DNA of 64,000 nt from CAVVSD01 sp963750895 (GTDB lineage Bacteria > Actinomycetota > Thermoleophilia > Solirubrobacterales > Solirubrobacteraceae). The notes below the pieces were generated by a model. That model made no database searches. It worked only from the letters and a program-made list of their open reading frames with translations, and was not told where the DNA came from. The position numbers and the translations under genes are program-made. Below are positions 9,674-17,835 of this stretch, in pieces (the stretch's first letter is position 1; each line of letters opens with the position of its first letter). Location of the stretch: contig CAVVSD010000006.1 in NCBI GenBank assembly GCA_963750895.1, positions 1,302,001 through 1,366,000 on the forward strand, written 5' to 3'.

Positions 9674-10493
9674 GGCGCGCCCCCCAGCGTCCCAGGCCGC
9701 GGATCCCCAGGAGCACGGCCAGCGAGATCGCGAGCAGGACCGTGGACACCGCGGCCGCGCTGATCGGCGCGTCGCTCTCGATGAGCTTGAAGGCGTACAC
9801 CGAGGAGACCTGCGTCTCGAAGGGGATGTTGCCCGAGATGAGGATGACCGAGCCGAACTCCCCCACCGCGCGGGCGAACGCGAGCGCGGCGCCGCTGAGC
9901 AGCGCCGGCACGAGGTTCGGCAGGATGATCCGACGGAAGACCGTCCCGTTCGACGCGCCGAGCGACAGCGCGGCCTGCTCCATCTCACGGTCGATCTCGA
10001 TGAGGACCGGCTGCACGGCGCGGACCACGAACGGCATCGTCACGAACAGGAGCGCCAGCAGCACCGCGAACTGCGTGAACGCGACGTTGACGCCGATCGG
10101 GCTCCTGGGTCCGTAGAGCGCGAGCAGCGTCAGGCCGGCGACGATCGTCGGCAGGGCGAAGGGCAGGTCGACGAAGGCGTTGACGAGCCCCTTGCCCCGG
10201 AAGCGGTCGCGCACGAGGACCCAGGCCAGCAGCGTCCCCATCACGGCGTTGACCGCCGCCGCGACGATCGACACGCCCACCGTGAACGTCAGCGCCGACA
10301 CGGCCTGCCGGTTGCTCACGGCGTCCCAGAACGTGCCCAGGCCGCCGTCGAACGACCGCGCGACGACGGCCGAGAGCGGCAGCAGCACGATGATGCTGAG
10401 CCACAGGGTCCCGATGCCGAGGCCGAGCATGCCCGTGGGCAGCCTGGCCCGGCGTCGCGACGCCGCCGAGGTGGGGAGCGCCGTGGCGCTCAC
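9663..10493 (-). CDS. cysT: Sulfate ABC transporter permease CysT (CysU)
   Basis: 276 aa. Six membrane segments follow a short basic N-terminus (SRRRARLPTG). The EAA loop reads MEQAALSLGASNGTVFRRII and the conserved AFARAVGEFGSVILISGN follows. Its start overlaps the end of the binding-protein gene by 4 nt and its 3' end overlaps cysW by 11 nt, so the importer genes are tightly coupled. Confidence 0.9.
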   Translation of the reverse strand: MSATALPTSAASRRRARLPTGMLGLGIGTLWLSIIVLLPLSAVVARSFDGGLGTFWDAVSNRQAVSALTFTVGVSIVAAAVNAVMGTLLAWVLVRDRFRGKGLVNAFVDLPFALPTIVAGLTLLALYGPRSPIGVNVAFTQFAVLLALLFVTMPFVVRAVQPVLIEIDREMEQAALSLGASNGTVFRRIILPNLVPALLSGAALAFARAVGEFGSVILISGNIPFETQVSSVYAFKLIESDAPISAAAVSTVLLAISLAVLLGIRGLGRWGARHDR

Positions 10494-11530
10494 TTGGCGG
10501 TGGACACCCCCGCCTCCTCCTCGATCTTCGCGATCGAGCCCTTCTCCGGGTCGAACATCTCGTCGTTGACCTTCGACCAGCCGCCGAGGTCCTCGATCGT
10601 GAACAGGCCCGACGGGGTGGGGAACTCGCTCTCGTGCTTGGCGAGCACCGCCTCGTTCACCGGCCGGTAGCCCCAGCTCGCGAAGCGCTCCTGCGCCGGG
10701 TCCGACAGGACGTAGTCGAGGAACTGCTTGGCCTGCTCCGGCGCGTCCTTGGTCGTCGCGATGTCGATGTTGATCTTGATCGTGTCGTCCGGGATGACGT
10801 AGTCGAGGTCCTCGCCCTTCTTGTTGGCGGTCGTCGCCTCGTACTCGTAGGAGAGGAGGACGTCCGCGTCACCCGAGGTGAAGTTCTGCAGGGCCTCGCG
10901 GCCGGACTTGTCCTGCACCTTCACGTGCTCCGTGAGCAGCTTGCGCACGTAGGCCAGACCCGCCTCGGGGTCCTTGCCGCCGTCGGCGGCCTGCCCGTAG
11001 GCGGCGAGCAGGTTCCACTTCGCGGCACCCGACGTGAACGGGTTGGGCGTGAGGACCTTGACGCCCGGCTTGAGCAGGTCGTCCCACGTCTTGATGTTCT
11101 TGGGGTTGCCCTTGCGGACGACGAACGTCACGACCGACGTGGTCACGAGGCCCTTGTTGGGGCCCGCGTTCCAGTCGTCGGCGACGAGGCCGGCCTTCAC
11201 CAACCGCGTCATGTCGGGCTCGGTGGAGAACGTCACGACGTCGGCCTTCTGGCCTGCTTCGACCGCGCGGCTCTGGTCGCCGGACGCGCCGTAGGACCCC
11301 TTGATCTCGGTGCCCTTGCCCTCCGCGGTCTTCTGGAAGTCGGGGATGATCTGGTCGTAGACGACCTGGGGCGTCGAATACGCGACGAGGTTCAGCGTCG
11401 TCTCGGCGGAGCCGCTCGACCCTGCCGAGCTCGTGCTGCTGCCGCCCGTCTCGTCGGACGACCCACCGCACCCGGCGACACCCCCGAGAGCGAGCGCGAG
11501 CACGGCGGTGAGCATGGTCAACCTCTTCAC
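10490..11530 (-). CDS. sbp: Sulfate-binding lipoprotein of the ABC importer
   Basis: 346 aa from the GTG at 11530. The N-terminus is a lipoprotein signal (MKRLTMLTAVLALALGG) ending in the lipobox VAGC, followed by a Ser/Gly linker. The mature part has LVAYSTPQVVYDQIIPDFQ, YGASGDQSRAVEAGQKADVV and the C-terminal WGYRPVNE, typical of the sulfate/thiosulfate-binding family. It captures the anion outside the membrane for CysTWA. It is the first gene of the operon and divergent from kup; 75 nt separate the two starts. Confidence 0.9.
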   Translation of the reverse strand: MKRLTMLTAVLALALGGVAGCGGSSDETGGSSTSSAGSSGSAETTLNLVAYSTPQVVYDQIIPDFQKTAEGKGTEIKGSYGASGDQSRAVEAGQKADVVTFSTEPDMTRLVKAGLVADDWNAGPNKGLVTTSVVTFVVRKGNPKNIKTWDDLLKPGVKVLTPNPFTSGAAKWNLLAAYGQAADGGKDPEAGLAYVRKLLTEHVKVQDKSGREALQNFTSGDADVLLSYEYEATTANKKGEDLDYVIPDDTIKINIDIATTKDAPEQAKQFLDYVLSDPAQERFASWGYRPVNEAVLAKHESEFPTPSGLFTIEDLGGWSKVNDEMFDPEKGSIAKIEEEAGVSTAK

Positions 11531-11605
11531 GGCGTCCCCCAATTGGAAAGTCGGTAATGCAGACCGAGATTGGGGACAATAGCCGATAGGTAGCGTGCCG
11601 CGCCG
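11531..11605. promoter_or_regulatory. Divergent sbp/kup control region with inverted repeats
   Basis: 75 nt between the two GTG starts must hold both promoters. Two inverted repeats are visible: CCCCAAT (11537-11543) with ATTGGGG (11569-11575), and TCGGT-N7-ACCGA (11551-11567) between them. Either could be an operator for a sulfur-responsive regulator. The assignment is inference; no known binding-site consensus was matched. Confidence 0.4.
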
Positions 11606-13519
11606 GTGCGCCAGGACGCGAAGAGCCACGGTGGTGCGAGGGGAGCCATCATGCTCGGCGCCCTCGGCGTGGTCTTCGGCGACATCGGCACGAGCCCGCT
11701 CTACACCGTGCAGACGGTGTTCGACCCGGGCGATCCGCACCCGATCGCCGTCTCGGAGGCGACCGTCTTCGGGATCGTCTCGATGATCTTCTGGTCGGTG
11801 ACGCTGGTCGTGACGGTCACCTACGTGCTGCTCGTGATGCGGGCCGACAACGACGGTGAGGGCGGGATCATGGCCCTGATCACCCTGCTGCGCCGCAACC
11901 GCGTCTCAGGGACGCGCCGCACGAAGATGATGCTCGCGGCGCTCGGGATCTTCGGCGCGTCGCTCTTCCTGGGAGACGGGATGATCACGCCTGCGATCTC
12001 CGTCCTGTCGGCTGTGGAGGGCGTCGAGGTCGCCTCGCCGTCGCTCGAGCACCTCGTCATCCCGATCGCCCTGGCCATCATCGTCGGCCTGTTCATGCTG
12101 CAACGCCTCGGGACGGCGACCGTCGGGCGCCTCTTCGGGCCGATCATGCTCCTCTGGTTCGCCGGCATCGCCGCGTGCGGCGTGAACGGCATCGCATCGC
12201 ACCCGGCGATCCTCGAGGCGCTGTCGCCGACGTACGCGCTGGACTTCTTCTTCAACCACTTCTCGACCGCGTTCTTCGCGCTCGCGGCGGTCGTCCTCGC
12301 GTTCACGGGCGCGGAGGCGCTCTACGCCGACATGGGCCACTTCGGCCGCGCGCCGATCAGGCGCGACTGGCTCCTGCTCGTCTTTCCCGCCTGCATGCTG
12401 AGCTACCTCGGCCAGGGCGCGCTGATCCTGGAGAACCCGAAGAGCATCTCGAACCCGTTCTTCCTCCTCGTCCCCGACTGGGCGCAATGGCCGATGGTGT
12501 TCATCGCCGCGGCCGCGGCGGTCATCGCCTCGCAGGCGGTGGTGACCGGCGCGTTCTCCGTCGCGCACCAGGCGATGTCGCTCGGCTACCTCCCGCGGCT
12601 GCGGATCGTGCACACGTCGGCGAAGGCGATGGGGCAGATCTACGTCCCGGCGATCAACTGGCTGCTGCTGGCGTCCGTGATCACGCTGGTCCTGACGTTC
12701 AAGAGCTCGGTCGCGCTCGCGTTCGCCTACGGCACCGGGGTCACGGCGACGATCACGATCACGACGCTGCTGTTCCTCTACGTGGCCGCGCGGCGCTGGA
12801 ACGTGCCGCGCTGGCTCGTGATCGCCGGCGGCGGGACGATCCTGTCGATCGAGGTGCTGTTCCTCGCCGCGAACCTGACGAAGATCGGCCACGGCGCCTG
12901 GCTGCCGCTCCTCATCGGCCTCGTCGCCTTCACCGTGATGACGACGTGGCAGAAGGGCCGCGCGATCGTCGCCCAGCGCCGCGAGCACGAGGAGGGGTCG
13001 CTGCGGACGTTCATCGACGAGCTCCACACGCGCGAGCTGCCGGTCGAGCGCGTGCCGGGAACGGCGGTGTTCCTCAACCGCACGAAGGTGACGACGCCGC
13101 TGGCGATGCGCGAGATCGTCGAGCACCTGCACGCGCTCAGCGAGCACGTCGTGATCCTCTCGATCGACGTCCTCCCCGTGCCGCACGTCCCGCCGGAGGA
13201 GCGCCTGGTCATCGACGACCTCGGCTACCGGGACGACGGCATCAGCCACGTCGGCGCGCGGTTCGGCTACATGGACGCGCAGAAGGTCCCGGCGGTGCTG
13301 GCCCTGATCGACCCGGAGGAGCTCGAGTTCTCCATCGACGAGGGCGACACCTCCTTCTACCTCTCGGCGGTCGACCTGGTCCGAGGCGACGAGCCCGGGT
13401 TCAACCGGTGGCGGCGGGGCCTGTTCCTGGCGACGTCGCGGCTGACGTCCGACGCGGCCGAGTACTTCCACCTCCCGCGCGAGAAGACCGTGATCGTGGG
13501 GTCGAGGATCGAGGTCTAG
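11606..13519 (+). CDS. kup: KUP-family potassium uptake transporter
   Basis: 637 aa from a GTG at 11606. The N-terminal signature GALGVVFGDIGTSPLYTV is diagnostic. About 12 transmembrane segments extend to residue 460, including FLGDGMITPAISVLSAVEG and GTGVTATITITTLLF. A soluble C-terminal domain of about 170 aa ends in EKTVIVGSRIEV. The family imports K+ (or Cs+) probably with H+. It is transcribed away from the sulfate operon. Confidence 0.95.
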   Translation: MRQDAKSHGGARGAIMLGALGVVFGDIGTSPLYTVQTVFDPGDPHPIAVSEATVFGIVSMIFWSVTLVVTVTYVLLVMRADNDGEGGIMALITLLRRNRVSGTRRTKMMLAALGIFGASLFLGDGMITPAISVLSAVEGVEVASPSLEHLVIPIALAIIVGLFMLQRLGTATVGRLFGPIMLLWFAGIAACGVNGIASHPAILEALSPTYALDFFFNHFSTAFFALAAVVLAFTGAEALYADMGHFGRAPIRRDWLLLVFPACMLSYLGQGALILENPKSISNPFFLLVPDWAQWPMVFIAAAAAVIASQAVVTGAFSVAHQAMSLGYLPRLRIVHTSAKAMGQIYVPAINWLLLASVITLVLTFKSSVALAFAYGTGVTATITITTLLFLYVAARRWNVPRWLVIAGGGTILSIEVLFLAANLTKIGHGAWLPLLIGLVAFTVMTTWQKGRAIVAQRREHEEGSLRTFIDELHTRELPVERVPGTAVFLNRTKVTTPLAMREIVEHLHALSEHVVILSIDVLPVPHVPPEERLVIDDLGYRDDGISHVGARFGYMDAQKVPAVLALIDPEELEFSIDEGDTSFYLSAVDLVRGDEPGFNRWRRGLFLATSRLTSDAAEYFHLPREKTVIVGSRIEV

Positions 13520-13550
13520 GCACGGGCTTCGCGCTTATGCTGGACGAGCC

Positions 13551-13579
13551 CGTCGCAGAGCGACGGTCTCGTGGCCTAC
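13551..13579 (-). repeat. Short hairpin repeat at the rluD 3' end (element b)
   Basis: The hairpin CGTCGC-AGA-GCGACG at 13551-13565 is followed after 7 nt by GGCCTAC, identical in layout to element a at 7867-7908, and is again preceded by a GGCTTCG motif. The CTA in GGCCTAC would supply the natural TAG stop of rluD if the apparent frameshift near 13597 is corrected. It lies between the convergent kup and rluD genes. Confidence 0.6.
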
Positions 13580-14453
13580 CCGAGCGCGTCGGGCCGAGAT
13601 CCTGCGGCAGCGGCGACGTCAGATCGATCCGCTCGCCGGTGACCGGGTGGGTGAACGCCAGGCGCCCGGCGTGCAGGAACTGGCGCTCGAGGTCCAGGAT
13701 CCCGGCGTGGCCGTACTCCGGATCGCCCGCGACGGGGTGGCCGATCGCCAGCAGGTGCACGCGGATCTGGTGGGTGCGGCCGGTCTCCAGCCGCACGCGC
13801 AGCAGCGTGAACGCGGGCAGCGCCTCGGTGATCTCGAAGTGCGTCACCGCCGCCCGCGGGTTGTCGGTGTCCGTCGAGTGCCGCGTGCGGACGCGCCGGT
13901 CGCGGCCGATCGGGGCGTCGATCGTGCCGGTCAGCGCGGGCGGGCGCCCCTCGACCAGCGCGACGTACTCGCGGTCGATGTCGCGCGCCTGCAGCGCCGC
14001 CTGCAGCGCGCGCAGCACGGCGTCGCTCTTGGCGACGACGAGCAGGCCGCTCGTGTCGCGGTCCAGGCGGTGCACGACGCCGGGGCGCATCGCGTCGCCG
14101 CCGGCGGCCCTGCCGGCGAGCGCCTGCACGAGCGTCCCGCTCTCGTGCCCCGCGGCGGGGTGCACGACGACGCCGGCGGGCTTGTCCACGACGAGCAGGT
14201 GCTCGTCCTCCCAGACGACCTCGTGCGGCGCGGGCGGGCCGTCGCCGAGCGCCATCGGCTCATGCGCGTCGGTGTCGTCGACGTCGAGGACCTCGCCGCC
14301 GCGGAGCTTGTGGCCCTTGCGGGCGGGCGTCCCGTCCACGAGCACCTGGCCCGCGGCGATCAGGCGCTGCGCGCGGGTGCGCGACCCCAGGTGCCCGGCG
14401 AGCAGCGCGTCGAGCCGCTCGCCCTCCTGCTCAGGCGCGACGTTGAGGCGCAC
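13576..14453 (-). CDS. rluD: RluA/RluD-family 23S rRNA pseudouridine synthase, apparent 3' frameshift
   Basis: An N-terminal S4 RNA-binding domain (residues 12-60) is followed by the catalytic domain with HRLDRDTSGLLVVAKSD (catalytic Asp at about 131) and RLETGRTHQIRVHL. As sequenced, the frame runs past the expected end to 13401, overlapping kup in antisense by about 119 nt with a Ser/Arg-rich tail of no family character. Restoring one base near 13596-13600 gives the natural end DLRPDALG followed by TAG at 13578-13576. I use the corrected end. It modifies uridines in 23S rRNA. The start overlaps lspA by 23 nt. Confidence 0.85.
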
Positions 14454-14895
14454 CGCCGCGCTCCATGACCCACAGCAGCAGCAGGACGCCCAGCGTGACC
14501 GAGATGTCGGCGACGTTGAAGGCCGGCCAGAAGTCGAAGACCTTGATGAAGTCGACGACCGCGCCCTCGCGGATCCGGTCGATCACGTTGCCCAGCGCCC
14601 CGCCCAGCAGCATCCCGGTCGGGAGCCAGATGAGCGGCTTGCCGACGTGGCGGGAGAAGTACCAGAGCAGTCCGATCAGGGCCACGGCGACGATGATCCC
14701 GATGAGCGGGCCGGCGCCCTGCAGCGAGCTGAACGCGACGCCGGTGTTGCGGACGTTCACGAACCGGATGCCGAGGACGACGTCCTCGCTGCCGCCGCGC
14801 TCGATGCTCCCCTTGACGAGCGCCTTCGTGATCTGGTCGAGCGCGATCACCGCGATCGCGACCGCGACCATCCGCGCCCAGGCGCGATTGCCCAT
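14431..14895 (-). CDS. lspA: Lipoprotein signal peptidase (signal peptidase II)
   Basis: 154 aa with four membrane segments. The two catalytic Asp regions are present: GGALGNVIDRI and FNVADISVTLG, together with RNTGVAFSSLQ. It cleaves prolipoproteins before the lipidated Cys in the membrane, and would process the sulfate-binding lipoprotein in this window. The ATG at 14895 shares one base with the yggT stop (TGATG). The lspA-rluD pairing is widely conserved. Confidence 0.95.
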   Translation of the reverse strand: MGNRAWARMVAVAIAVIALDQITKALVKGSIERGGSEDVVLGIRFVNVRNTGVAFSSLQGAGPLIGIIVAVALIGLLWYFSRHVGKPLIWLPTGMLLGGALGNVIDRIREGAVVDFIKVFDFWPAFNVADISVTLGVLLLLWVMERGGAPQRRA

Positions 14896-15197
14896 CAGCC
14901 GCGGATGATGCCGACGATGATGCCGCCGACGATCTGCAGCACGATGATCGCGACGATCGGGCTGAAGTCGAACGGGCCGAACTGCGGGATGACCTTCCGG
15001 AAGATCCGCAGGTAGGGCTCGCAGACGTCGCGCAGGAACGACAGCACCGCGTCCGACCAGCGGTTGTACGGGACCCGGCCGCCGAACGCGAACACGAGGT
15101 TGGACAGGATGTAGACGAAGATGATGATCGTGTAGACGAGGATCACCGCGCTCACGAAGTCCGCGATGTCTCCGCGGGCCGTGGCGAGGACGATCAC
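14895..15197 (-). CDS. YggT-family small membrane protein
   Basis: 100 aa from a GTG at 15197 overlapping the proC stop (GTGA). Two hydrophobic segments flank the family motif SFLRDVCEPYLRIFRKVIPQ, with DFSPIVAIIVLQIVG after it. YggT proteins sit beside sepF and proC in many Gram-positive division clusters; the biochemical role is not established. The placement suggests a link to envelope or division processes. Confidence 0.85.
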   Translation of the reverse strand: MIVLATARGDIADFVSAVILVYTIIIFVYILSNLVFAFGGRVPYNRWSDAVLSFLRDVCEPYLRIFRKVIPQFGPFDFSPIVAIIVLQIVGGIIVGIIRG

Positions 15198-15946
15198 CGT
15201 CCACCGTCCAGCACGGCGTCCAGCGCGTCCGAGAACGCGGTCCGCACGTTGCCCCGCTCCAGCGCGTCCAGCCCACGCGCGGTGGAGCCGCCCGGAGACG
15301 TGACCTCCCGGCGGACCGCGAGCGTGTCCCCGCCCCGGTGCCCCAGCAGCGCCGCGGTGCCGCCCATCGTCCCGATGACGAGCTGGCGGGCGACCTCGGC
15401 GGGCAGGCCGCGGCGCACGCCGGCGTCGATCTGCGCCTCGGCGACCAGCGCGTAGTAGGCCGGCGCACAGCTCATGAGCCCCATCGCGGCGTCGATGAGC
15501 GACTCGTCGACGGTCACGACCGGCCCGACGCGGCCGAAGAGCTCCAGCACCGTCGCCTCGAAGTCGCGGTCGGCCTCGGGGTCGCGCGCGTGGCAGCAGA
15601 CGCCGTTGGCCACCTCGACCGGGGTGCTGGGCAGCATCCGGACGACCGGGGTGCCGGGATAGGCCTGCTTGAGGCTCGCCAGCGGCGTCGCGCCCAGGAT
15701 GGAGACGACGGCCTTCGCCTCGCCTCCGACGTCCTCGGCGACCGCCGACAGCCCGGCGGGCTTGTGGCAGAGCAGGACGAAGTCGGCGCGCTGCGCCAGC
15801 TCCGCGCTCGTCGCGACCGCCTCCCCGCCGACCTCGTCGGCGAGTGCCTCGGCGCGATCCGGCAGCAGATCCGTGCAGAGCACCGGCTGTCCCCATCCCC
15901 GGACGAGCGCCCGGGCCATGTTGCCGCTGCCGATGAGGCCGATCAC
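15194..15946 (-). CDS. proC: Pyrroline-5-carboxylate reductase
   Basis: 250 aa. The N-terminal Rossmann motif is MIGLIGSGNMARALV. The middle has VRMLPSTPVEV, and the C-terminal helical domain carries SPGGSTARGLDALE, the family signature region. It reduces pyrroline-5-carboxylate to proline with NAD(P)H. In these clusters ProC-like proteins are common; proline synthesis is the default role. It overlaps yggT and sepF by 4 nt on each side. Confidence 0.9.
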   Translation of the reverse strand: MIGLIGSGNMARALVRGWGQPVLCTDLLPDRAEALADEVGGEAVATSAELAQRADFVLLCHKPAGLSAVAEDVGGEAKAVVSILGATPLASLKQAYPGTPVVRMLPSTPVEVANGVCCHARDPEADRDFEATVLELFGRVGPVVTVDESLIDAAMGLMSCAPAYYALVAEAQIDAGVRRGLPAEVARQLVIGTMGGTAALLGHRGGDTLAVRREVTSPGGSTARGLDALERGNVRTAFSDALDAVLDGGR

Positions 15947-16470
15947 GACTGGTTGAAGAAGCCCTTCTCGATGAGTCTCGCCCGCTCCTCGGCGGAGATC
16001 TCCACGTTGCGCGGGGTCAGCATGAACACCTTGTCGGCGATCCGCTGCATGCCGCCGTCGAGGGCGTAGGTGAGGCCGGAGGCGAAGTCGATCAGCCGCT
16101 TGGACAGATCGGTCTCCGTGCCCTGCAGGTTGAGGATGACCGGGATGCTGTCCTTGAACCGGTCGGCGACCTGCTGCGCGTCGTTGAAGCTCTTTGGGAC
16201 CACGAGGTGCACGCGAACATCATTCGACCGCCCGTTGCGAGCTCCTACCGGGCGCAGCACGCTCGTCGCGCGTCCGCCGCCGTCGTCCTCGGAGAAGATG
16301 TCGTCGATCTCGTCGCGCCGGCGACGACCGGAGAGGCGGCGCACGTTCGGGCGCTCGCGGTAGCGATCCTCCAGTTCCGCCTCGGGCTCGGGCTCCGGGT
16401 CGTCGTCGTAACGCTCCTCGGCGAGGCCGAAGTAGACGAGCGAGCGGTGCCATGTGTCGCGGAAGGCCAC
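15943..16470 (-). CDS. sepF: Cell division protein SepF
   Basis: 175 aa. A short N-terminal amphipathic-like stretch (MAFRDTWHRSLVYFGLAEE) for membrane binding is followed by an acidic, disordered linker and the C-terminal SepF domain (VHLVVPKSFNDAQQVADRFK, VILNLQGTETDLSKRLIDFA, YALDGGMQRIADKVFMLTP). SepF tethers FtsZ to the membrane and aligns the septum in Gram-positive bacteria. Its position after yggS and pgeF matches the end of the division cluster. Confidence 0.94.
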   Translation of the reverse strand: MAFRDTWHRSLVYFGLAEERYDDDPEPEPEAELEDRYRERPNVRRLSGRRRRDEIDDIFSEDDGGGRATSVLRPVGARNGRSNDVRVHLVVPKSFNDAQQVADRFKDSIPVILNLQGTETDLSKRLIDFASGLTYALDGGMQRIADKVFMLTPRNVEISAEERARLIEKGFFNQS

Positions 16471-16504
16471 GGGTGAAGGTTATCCCTCCTGCGCGAAATT
16501 CCTG

Positions 16505-17137
16505 CTAAGTGCCTGTGCGGAACAGGACGGAGCCCAGTCGGACGATCGTCGCGCCCTCCTCGACGGCCACCTCGAAGTCCTGTGTGGTGCCCATCGAGAG
16601 CTCGCGCAGGCCGTGCCCCTCCGCCAGCTCGCGCAGCGCAGAGAACCACCGTCGGCTGTCCCCCTCGAGCGGCGGCATCGTCATCAGGCCCACCGGCGCG
16701 ATGGGGCAGCGCTCGAGGAACGCGCCCAGCTCGTCGGGGTCGATGCCGCTCTTGCCCTCCTCCCGGGCGACGTTGACCTCGACGAGGATCTCGAACCCGG
16801 GCGGCGCGAGGTCCAGGTGGCGCTCGAGGCGGCCCAGCACGGAGTCGCTGCCGACGGAGTGGATCCGCTGCACGAGCGGGAGGATCTGCGGGACCTTGCG
16901 GCTCTGCACGTGGCCGATGAAGTCCCAGGTGAAGCGATCGCCGTACTCGGCGTGCTTGGCCTGGAGGTCCTGCGCGCGGTTCTCGCCGACCCGCGTGACG
17001 CCGGCCTCGACGAGTGCGCCGAAGTCCTCGAGCGGGACGTACTTCGTCGCCGCGACGATCTCCACGTCGCCGGGATCCCGCCCCGCGCGCGCGGCCGCCG
17101 CGGCGATCCGCTCGCGCGCGGGTCCTAGGTCAGCCAC
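16505..17137 (-). CDS. yggS: YggS-family pyridoxal-phosphate homeostasis protein
   Basis: 210 aa from the GTG at 17137, which overlaps the pgeF 3' end by 13 nt; the frame extends upstream but that part has no family character. PLP-binding Lys lies in EIVAATKYVPLEDF, with GENRAQDLQAKHA, WDFIGHVQSRKVPQILP and LSMGTTQDFEVAVEEGATIVR (landmark) in barrel strands. The family binds PLP and affects vitamin B6 and amino-acid pools without a known catalytic activity. Confidence 0.92.
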   Translation of the reverse strand: MADLGPARERIAAAAARAGRDPGDVEIVAATKYVPLEDFGALVEAGVTRVGENRAQDLQAKHAEYGDRFTWDFIGHVQSRKVPQILPLVQRIHSVGSDSVLGRLERHLDLAPPGFEILVEVNVAREEGKSGIDPDELGAFLERCPIAPVGLMTMPPLEGDSRRWFSALRELAEGHGLRELSMGTTQDFEVAVEEGATIVRLGSVLFRTGT

Positions 17138-17835
17138 GCGACGCCTCCCTGGCGGCCGGTCGTGCCGTGGTCCCGGCGGTGCGAGAAGAAGCGCGCATCG
17201 CACATCGTGCACAGCCCGCTGTCGTGGACCTCCTCGACGCCCGCAGCGCGCAGCCGGGCCGTCGCGACCGCCTTGAGGTCCACGTTGCGCCCGAGCATCG
17301 CCTCGGGGACGTCGGCGAACGCGTCGCGCACCTCGTCGCCGACCTCGTAGCAGCAGCCTCCGGCGCCGGGCCCGATGGCAGCGACGACCGGCCCGCCCGC
17401 CCCGAGGTCGCGCAGCGCGGCGACGCCCTCGTCGAGCACGCCGGCGGCGAGGCCGCGCCAGCCCGCGTGCACCATCGCGACCGCGCCCGGAGCGCTGAGG
17501 GCGACCGGAAGGCAGTCGGCCGTGAGGACCAGCGCCGCGACACCGGGGACGTTCGTGGCGATGCCGTCGGCCTGCGGTCGCTCGCCGTCGGGCAGGGTGC
17601 TCCGGCGCAGCACCTCGCGACCGTGGACCTGCGAGCAGCGCGCGAGGGCCGTGCCGTCGGCGAGCTCGCGCAGGCGGTCGTGGTTGGCCGCGACGGCCTC
17701 AGGGTCGTCCCCCGTGCGCTCGCCGAGGTTGAGTGACGCGAACGGTCCCTCCGACACACCGCCGTGGCGCGTCGTGAACAGCACGCGGGCGTCGCCCAGC
17801 CGCGCAGTCAGGTGGTCGCCGTCCCACTCGATCAC
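17125..17835 (-). CDS. pgeF: PgeF/YfiH-type laccase-domain protein
   Basis: 236 aa from the GTG at 17835, which overlaps the cca stop (GTGA). Conserved pieces are FTTRHGGVSEGPFASLNLG, QVHGREVL, LTADCLPVALS, AMVHAGWRGLAAGVLD and IGPGAGGCCYEVGDEV, including the metal-binding His and Cys residues. The family includes peptidoglycan-editing factor and purine nucleoside phosphorylase activities. Location next to yggS-sepF supports the cell-wall editing role. Confidence 0.88.
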   Translation of the reverse strand: MIEWDGDHLTARLGDARVLFTTRHGGVSEGPFASLNLGERTGDDPEAVAANHDRLRELADGTALARCSQVHGREVLRRSTLPDGERPQADGIATNVPGVAALVLTADCLPVALSAPGAVAMVHAGWRGLAAGVLDEGVAALRDLGAGGPVVAAIGPGAGGCCYEVGDEVRDAFADVPEAMLGRNVDLKAVATARLRAAGVEEVHDSGLCTMCDARFFSHRRDHGTTGRQGGVAWLT

